64,000 bases of DNA from a virus: positions 35,562 through 99,561 of the IMG/VR virus record IMGVR_UViG_3300030102_007626; one strand, written 5' to 3'. Under the pieces are notes generated by a model. It had not been told where the DNA came from and made no database searches. It saw nothing but the letters and a program-made list of their open reading frames with translations. The translations under genes and the position numbers were made by a program. Numbering within the stretch: position 1 is the stretch's first letter; the number at the start of each line of letters is the position of its first letter. Shown here piece after piece: positions 60,501-64,000 of this stretch.

Positions 60501-60663
60501 AGATTACATAGATAGAATGGAAGGTTTAGCCAATGTAAATGAACTTAACCAATTAAAAGATTTAATACTAATACTAGGTGGAGAATGGGCTAATGATGGG
60601 TTTGAAAATGAAGATATTGTAAAATATTTTAAATATCTAGTTGATAAATTAATAAAAAAATAA
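60493..60663 (+). CDS. small acidic protein (56 aa)
   Basis: The product is helical with an NELNQLKDLILILGGEW segment. It overlaps the previous gene. No motif is recognised. Confidence 0.55.
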   Translation: MNKDYIDRMEGLANVNELNQLKDLILILGGEWANDGFENEDIVKYFKYLVDKLIKK

Positions 60664-60672
60664 ATAAAGATT

Positions 60673-60846
60673 ATGAATAAAGAAGCAGAAACATTAACAA
60701 TCAAAATGAAATTTGGAATGAGAGAAGAAATGTCATCACTTATTCTATTGTTACGAGATGGTAACTATGAAGGACAGAAATTCGCATCAGAAAGATTAAT
60801 GCAAATAGCAGATCAAATTGATAAGTTTAATAAAGAAAATGAATAA
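60673..60846 (+). CDS. small protein (57 aa)
   Basis: The product is mixed helical with a Met-rich start (TIKMKFGMREEMSSLIL). Its stop overlaps the next ATG. No motif is recognised. Confidence 0.55.
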   Translation: MNKEAETLTIKMKFGMREEMSSLILLLRDGNYEGQKFASERLMQIADQIDKFNKENE

Positions 60847-61012
60847 ACAACTATTAACAAAATTAAAAGAGGATTGGAATAAATGGCAATCCAAAGTACA
60901 CCCTGAAGATAGAATGTCGTTTATTGAATATGCTGAAGATCTAGGTACATATCAGGGTTATGATATTGAAATAGATTTTAGGGGTAATATAGAGTTTTTA
61001 ATTAGGGAATAA
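60839..61012 (+). CDS. small acidic protein (57 aa)
   Basis: The Met at 60839 overlaps the previous stop and is preferred to an upstream one at 60818 inside the preceding gene. The product is aromatic and acidic. Its last codons form the next GGAATA box. Confidence 0.55.
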   Translation: MNKQLLTKLKEDWNKWQSKVHPEDRMSFIEYAEDLGTYQGYDIEIDFRGNIEFLIRE

Positions 61013-61036
61013 GATTATTAAACTTAATTTCGTATA
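61006..61036 (+). promoter_or_regulatory. GGAATA-N17-TTCGTATA promoter-like element
   Basis: GGAATA (61006-61011), 17 bases, TTCGTATA (61029-61036), 21 bases before the ATG at 61058. Confidence 0.75.
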
Positions 61037-61057
61037 TTATATTAAATAAAAAAGGTT

Positions 61058-61303
61058 ATGACAAAAGATTTTAGTAAAGAATTAGCAAGAATACAAAGAG
61101 ATAGCTTTGTAGAAAGACAAATACAATTATATGCTGATTATCTCCCAAAACGATTCAAAGAAATACAAAAAGAATCAGAAAAACTAGATTGGAGAGATAG
61201 AAACACATATGAAGCAGGCTGTCTTAGAGTATTATTAGAAGCAGCAATTGAACAAATTGTGGCAGTAAATAAAAATCTTGAGGAAAGAAGAAATGAACGA
61301 TAA
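61058..61303 (+). CDS. small charged helical protein (81 aa)
   Basis: The product is helical with coiled-coil potential (KRFKEIQKESEKLDW). No motif is recognised. It overlaps the next gene by 11 bases. Confidence 0.6.
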   Translation: MTKDFSKELARIQRDSFVERQIQLYADYLPKRFKEIQKESEKLDWRDRNTYEAGCLRVLLEAAIEQIVAVNKNLEERRNER

Positions 61304-61424
61304 AATAAAATTAACAGAAGCACTTCCACACATTAAGCATATTGCTAAATGTTATGGATTGAAATTAAATTTATTATCAGACTTTAAAATAGCTAAAGTG
61401 ATTTGGGCTAGAAGTTTAAATTAA
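61293..61424 (+). CDS. 43-residue basic peptide
   Basis: The peptide is basic with hydrophobic segments (LPHIKHIAKCYGLKLNLL). It overlaps the upstream stop. Function unknown. Confidence 0.5.
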   Translation: MNDKIKLTEALPHIKHIAKCYGLKLNLLSDFKIAKVIWARSLN

Positions 61425-61430
61425 AAAGAT

Positions 61431-61643
61431 ATGGCAATTAGTAAAGAAATGATTCAGGAATCAAAAATTAATGTAATTAGATCATTAGAGTATTATTTAA
61501 ATGCTACTGAAAATGAAATTCATCAATTTGTTAAACGAATTGAAGATGAAAATTCAGAAAATTGGACTTGTGGTTTTGCAGATGAATTGGTTCCTAATTT
61601 TGAAAAAATGAGGCAAGAAAATAAAGATAATAAACCATTTTAA
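61431..61643 (+). CDS. small acidic protein (70 aa)
   Basis: The product is helical and acidic with a single cysteine (NWTCGFADELVPNFEKM). No motif is recognised. Confidence 0.58.
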   Translation: MAISKEMIQESKINVIRSLEYYLNATENEIHQFVKRIEDENSENWTCGFADELVPNFEKMRQENKDNKPF

Positions 61644-61657
61644 AATAAAAAAATTAA

Positions 61658-61688
61658 GGAATAGAGGGTTTAAAGTTTTTTTCGTATA
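61658..61688 (+). promoter_or_regulatory. GGAATA-N17-TTCGTATA promoter-like element
   Basis: GGAATA (61658-61663), 17 bases, TTCGTATA (61681-61688), before the ATG at 61711. Confidence 0.78.
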
Positions 61689-61710
61689 TTACATCAAAAT
61701 TAAAAAGGTT

Positions 61711-62016
61711 ATGACAATTAAGGAAATTAAAGAACAGTTACAATTTAAAAAAGTAGTATTTAACGTTAAAGGACTTAAAGATTATCAAGAAGGACCTGAT
61801 GGTAAATATGGTTATTACCCAACTAGGTTTAGAACACATGGTAGTGAAGGAAAACATGGAACGAGTGCAATATTTAAAGGTTTTTCAGATGGAATGAATG
61901 TAACTAAGTTTGGTCCTACTTGTGTTACGTTATACACTTATAATATGTTAGGTAAAAAAACAGTAGGCAAAATAAAATATGCTGATGTAACAATATTAGA
62001 AGATGAAACAGATTAA
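61711..62016 (+). CDS. unrecognised Gly/aromatic-rich protein (101 aa)
   Basis: The product has strands and Gly-rich loops (YQEGPDGKYGYYPTRFRTHG, GPTCVTLYTYNMLG). No family is recognised. It overlaps the next gene by 14 bases. Confidence 0.62.
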   Translation: MTIKEIKEQLQFKKVVFNVKGLKDYQEGPDGKYGYYPTRFRTHGSEGKHGTSAIFKGFSDGMNVTKFGPTCVTLYTYNMLGKKTVGKIKYADVTILEDETD

Positions 62017-62116
62017 AGTAACACAGAAAGAAATTAATGACGCAACGCGTCCAAGTATTCAAAAGAATAAAAAGAAATATACTAGAAAAAAGAAACATAA
62101 AAATGGAGAAGAATAA
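62003..62116 (+). CDS. 37-residue basic peptide
   Basis: The peptide is very lysine-rich at its end (KNKKKYTRKKKHKNG). It overlaps both neighbours. A nucleic-acid-binding role is possible. Confidence 0.48.
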   Translation: MKQIKVTQKEINDATRPSIQKNKKKYTRKKKHKNGEE

Positions 62117-62405
62117 TTTATATATAACGAATTTATGTGTGGGGCATAAGTCAATTTATTATCAAACACCTGAAGTACCTAATAGGACTGTTGGGGATGA
62201 TATTAATGAATTGTTAGAAGATAAATATACCCACAACATTAATATGGAATTTTTTTATCTTGATAGTACTGGTGACAAGCATTATGGATCAGTAATGGTT
62301 AATAAAATAAATGATTATCAAGATTTTGTAATGGAAAATGATAATTTCTATGAAGAAACACAGTTAACAGATGAAAATTTAATTGATTTATTTGAATTTG
62401 ATTAA
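62103..62405 (+). CDS. unrecognised acidic protein (100 aa)
   Basis: The ATG at 62103 overlaps the basic peptide by 14 bases and is preferred to an upstream in-frame start at 62037. The product is acidic with strands and aromatic residues. Its stop precedes the next GGAATA box. Confidence 0.58.
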   Translation: MEKNNLYITNLCVGHKSIYYQTPEVPNRTVGDDINELLEDKYTHNINMEFFYLDSTGDKHYGSVMVNKINDYQDFVMENDNFYEETQLTDENLIDLFEFD

Positions 62406-62436
62406 GGAATATTTTTCTAGAAAAAAAATTCGTATA
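62406..62436 (+). promoter_or_regulatory. GGAATA-N17-TTCGTATA promoter-like element
   Basis: GGAATA (62406-62411), 17 bases, TTCGTATA (62429-62436). The spacer contains the palindrome TTTTTCTAGAAAAA (62412-62425). It precedes the ATG at 62468; CTAGAA also occurs in the spacer at 63017. Confidence 0.75.
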
Positions 62437-62467
62437 TTATTGTATATTTAAAAAAAAGATTTAAAAA

Positions 62468-63016
62468 ATGGAATTTAAAAAAGAGTATAAAGATTGGAGT
62501 TTAGATGATAGAGTTGTTAGTTGTGGTTTATATAATTTTGAAGATGGTTATATAAGATGTAGTGATTATGAAAATGGTCCTTACGAATCTAAATTTAGAA
62601 ATGAAGATGGGGAATTAGATTATAAAGTAGGAATTGATTATTTAGATACTATTAAAAGTGAAGATGATTTAATGTGTCGGATATTAGATAAGGAAGAATT
62701 TAAAAATAATGTGGATGAGGATGGTGAATTTTATGATGGATATGGTGATGTATTTACTAAGTGGGATGATTTATTTGATAAATATTTTAGTGATTGTGAG
62801 GAGTGGGAAGTATTTGGAAATGAAATGAAAATTGTTGTTGATAAAGAAAATAAAAGTGTAAAGATAATGGCGGGTCCCTTAGTAGCAGGATGTTGGGCAG
62901 AAGGAAAAAGTAGTTATCATGCAATTGAATTTTGTGAAAAAAGTGGGGAGATATATAGGAAATTTTCTAGAAAAAGATTGGAATTTTTGATTGATAATGG
63001 TTATATTTTATGTTAA
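62468..63016 (+). CDS. unrecognised acidic protein (182 aa)
   Basis: The product is strongly acidic and aromatic (DGEFYDGYGDVFTKWDDLFD) with a basic C-terminal segment. The acidic, DNA-mimic-like composition could be of interest but no family is recognised. Confidence 0.62.
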   Translation: MEFKKEYKDWSLDDRVVSCGLYNFEDGYIRCSDYENGPYESKFRNEDGELDYKVGIDYLDTIKSEDDLMCRILDKEEFKNNVDEDGEFYDGYGDVFTKWDDLFDKYFSDCEEWEVFGNEMKIVVDKENKSVKIMAGPLVAGCWAEGKSSYHAIEFCEKSGEIYRKFSRKRLEFLIDNGYILC

Positions 63017-63047
63017 GGAATATTTTAATTAACTAGAAGTTCGTATA
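63017..63047 (+). promoter_or_regulatory. GGAATA-N17-TTCGTATA promoter-like element
   Basis: GGAATA (63017-63022), 17 bases, TTCGTATA (63040-63047), then TTATAGTATATTTAAA and the ATG at 63075. Confidence 0.78.
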
Positions 63048-63074
63048 TTATAGTATATTTAAAAAAAGAAAGTT

Positions 63075-63605
63075 ATGTTAAGTGAAAAAGTATTTAAAAG
63101 CGGTTATGATGTTACAAGTAATTCAAAACTAGCAGGTGGTGAAAAAAATGATTGTTTTGTTAGGGCTTGTTCTAATGCATTTGATGTTAGTTATGAAGCA
63201 GCACATAAATTTGTAGCGGAACGATTTGATAGAAAAAACGGTAAAGGAACTAAAATGTGTAATCTTAGAATGAAAGATTTACAAAATGAAGTTCTAGAAT
63301 TTCAACCTGAAGGACAATTAAGTTTGTTTAGTGATAATGGTGGAAAACGAATTAAAGTAAAACACATTGGTGATACACCTAAAGTAGGTGGACGATTAAT
63401 TAATAAGGACTATACACATAAAAAAGTAGCATATACAGTTAAAACATTTATGCAACGATTTAGAAAAGGAACTTATATATTACTAGTTAATAAACATGCC
63501 TTAGTATGTAAAGGTGGTGTAATATTTGATAATGGTGATATGCAGTTTAATGGTTATAGACGACCTGTTGAATCAGCATTTAAAATAGAGGAAGAGGTTA
63601 AATAA
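63075..63605 (+). CDS. papain-like cysteine protease-fold protein (176 aa)
   Basis: The product shows a possible catalytic order: Cys27 in EKNDCFVRACSNAF, His141 in LLVNKHALVCKGG, and Asp152/Asn153 in VIFDNGD. This is the Cys-His-Asp/Asn order and spacing of papain-fold peptidases and related amidases. The target is unknown. It is one of few proteins in this region with a recognisable fold. Confidence 0.5.
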   Translation: MLSEKVFKSGYDVTSNSKLAGGEKNDCFVRACSNAFDVSYEAAHKFVAERFDRKNGKGTKMCNLRMKDLQNEVLEFQPEGQLSLFSDNGGKRIKVKHIGDTPKVGGRLINKDYTHKKVAYTVKTFMQRFRKGTYILLVNKHALVCKGGVIFDNGDMQFNGYRRPVESAFKIEEEVK

Positions 63606-63620
63606 AACCTCTTTCGTATA
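63590..63620 (+). promoter_or_regulatory. GGAAGA-N17-TTCGTATA promoter-like element
   Basis: GGAAGA (63590-63595), 17 bases, TTCGTATA (63613-63620), before the ATG at 63644. It overlaps a hairpin (63592-63613). Confidence 0.72.
63592..63616 (+). terminator. possible terminator overlapping a promoter
   Basis: AAGAGGTT and AACCTCTT form an 8-bp stem with the stop codon in the loop, followed by only TTTC, so termination is uncertain. The stem lies inside the spacer of the promoter-like element. Confidence 0.4.
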
Positions 63621-63643
63621 TTATAGTATAAATAAAGAAAGTT

Positions 63644-63997
63644 ATGAGTTTTAAATATAAAGCCCATTTATGGGATGATAAAAAAGAAGTTATGAGTAAA
63701 TATCAAGAGTTATTAAAAAATCCATTTTACATGCATTATAAAACAGTTAAGGAAAATGCTAGAGAAGTAATATTCTATGTAGTGAGTTGTATGTGTGATA
63801 ATAAATACACACTACGATTCAGAAAGAATGATAATGATGAGTTTAAAATGAGTGGGATGGGATTTGCTTTAAGTAATTTTCAATTCGAACACAAACCATT
63901 TGAAATAGAATGGATAGCAGATGAAGGTGATTGGATTGGAGTAAAAAACATGATTAACACGGGAACTGTTAAGGTTGAAAAAGTAATAAGTAGATAA
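63644..63997 (+). CDS. unrecognised protein (117 aa)
   Basis: The product is complete within the window. It is mixed, aromatic-rich, with strands (REVIFYVVSCMCDNKYTLRF) and an EWIADEGDWIGVKNM segment near the end. No family is recognised. Confidence 0.65.
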   Translation: MSFKYKAHLWDDKKEVMSKYQELLKNPFYMHYKTVKENAREVIFYVVSCMCDNKYTLRFRKNDNDEFKMSGMGFALSNFQFEHKPFEIEWIADEGDWIGVKNMINTGTVKVEKVISR

Positions 63998-64000
63998 GGT

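Overview
The window is a gene-dense, very AT-rich stretch of a large tailed-phage genome. Every supported gene is on the + strand, most neighbours abut or overlap by a few bases, and no stretch over 300 bases lacks a gene. The replication proteins match the T4 set: gp32-like SSB (partial), UvsX, RNase H/FEN-type nuclease, gp41-like helicase, gp43-like polymerase, gp45 clamp and gp44/gp62 clamp loader. The host is probably a marine Bacteroidota/Flavobacteriia bacterium (inference). The reasons are flavobacterial-style signal peptides ending in FSQ, a type IX secretion (T9SS) C-terminal sorting domain on a phage protein, and A-rich start contexts (AAAGTTATG) in place of strong Shine-Dalgarno sites.

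Layout. 1-6.2 kb: SSB, UvsX, nuclease, helicase and a B12-dependent ribonucleotide reductase. 7.1-12.5 kb: a unit bounded by two terminators that encodes envelope and lysis proteins: a small holin-like protein, an 801-residue secreted repeat protein with a T9SS domain, an outer-membrane barrel-like protein, a spanin-like protein, a thioredoxin-fold protein without its cysteines, and an amidase endolysin. 13.6-19.4 kb: a 7-deazaguanine DNA-modification locus (DpdA-like transglycosylase, QueC, QueD, QueE, FolE2) and a MazG-like pyrophosphohydrolase. 19.4-23.1 kb: a DNA polymerase split into two genes around an 87-codon ORF, then the clamp. 23.2-26.3 kb: Hsp20, GroES and GroEL. 26.3-33.4 kb: a run of proteins sharing short N-terminal leader peptides that resemble T4 capsid-targeting sequences, interleaved with the clamp loader and ending in a 22-residue cysteine-rich peptide. 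33.4-48.6 kb: a Cas4/RecB-like nuclease, then about 14 sugar genes, including a nonulosonic (pseudaminic/legionaminic/sialic-type) acid pathway. 48.6-64 kb: about 45 mostly tiny genes with a RadA-like ATPase, a DUF932 protein, several zinc-ribbon microproteins and a papain-like protein.

The strongest unexplained signal is regulatory. Twelve right-hand genes are each preceded by a bipartite element, GGAATA-like box, exactly 17 bases, then TT(C/T)GTATA, lying 20-60 bases before the start codon. This looks like a phage-specific promoter class for an early or middle regulon. The second is the leader-peptide family, which may mark a set of proteins packaged in the head, including a P-loop kinase and a nucleotidyltransferase-like protein. 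The third is the deazaguanine locus, whose QueC has lost all four zinc cysteines while QueD and QueE carry altered metal-binding motifs.

Functions are assigned from motifs, lengths and gene order read by eye. No database search was run. Many small proteins are not recognised and are described as such.
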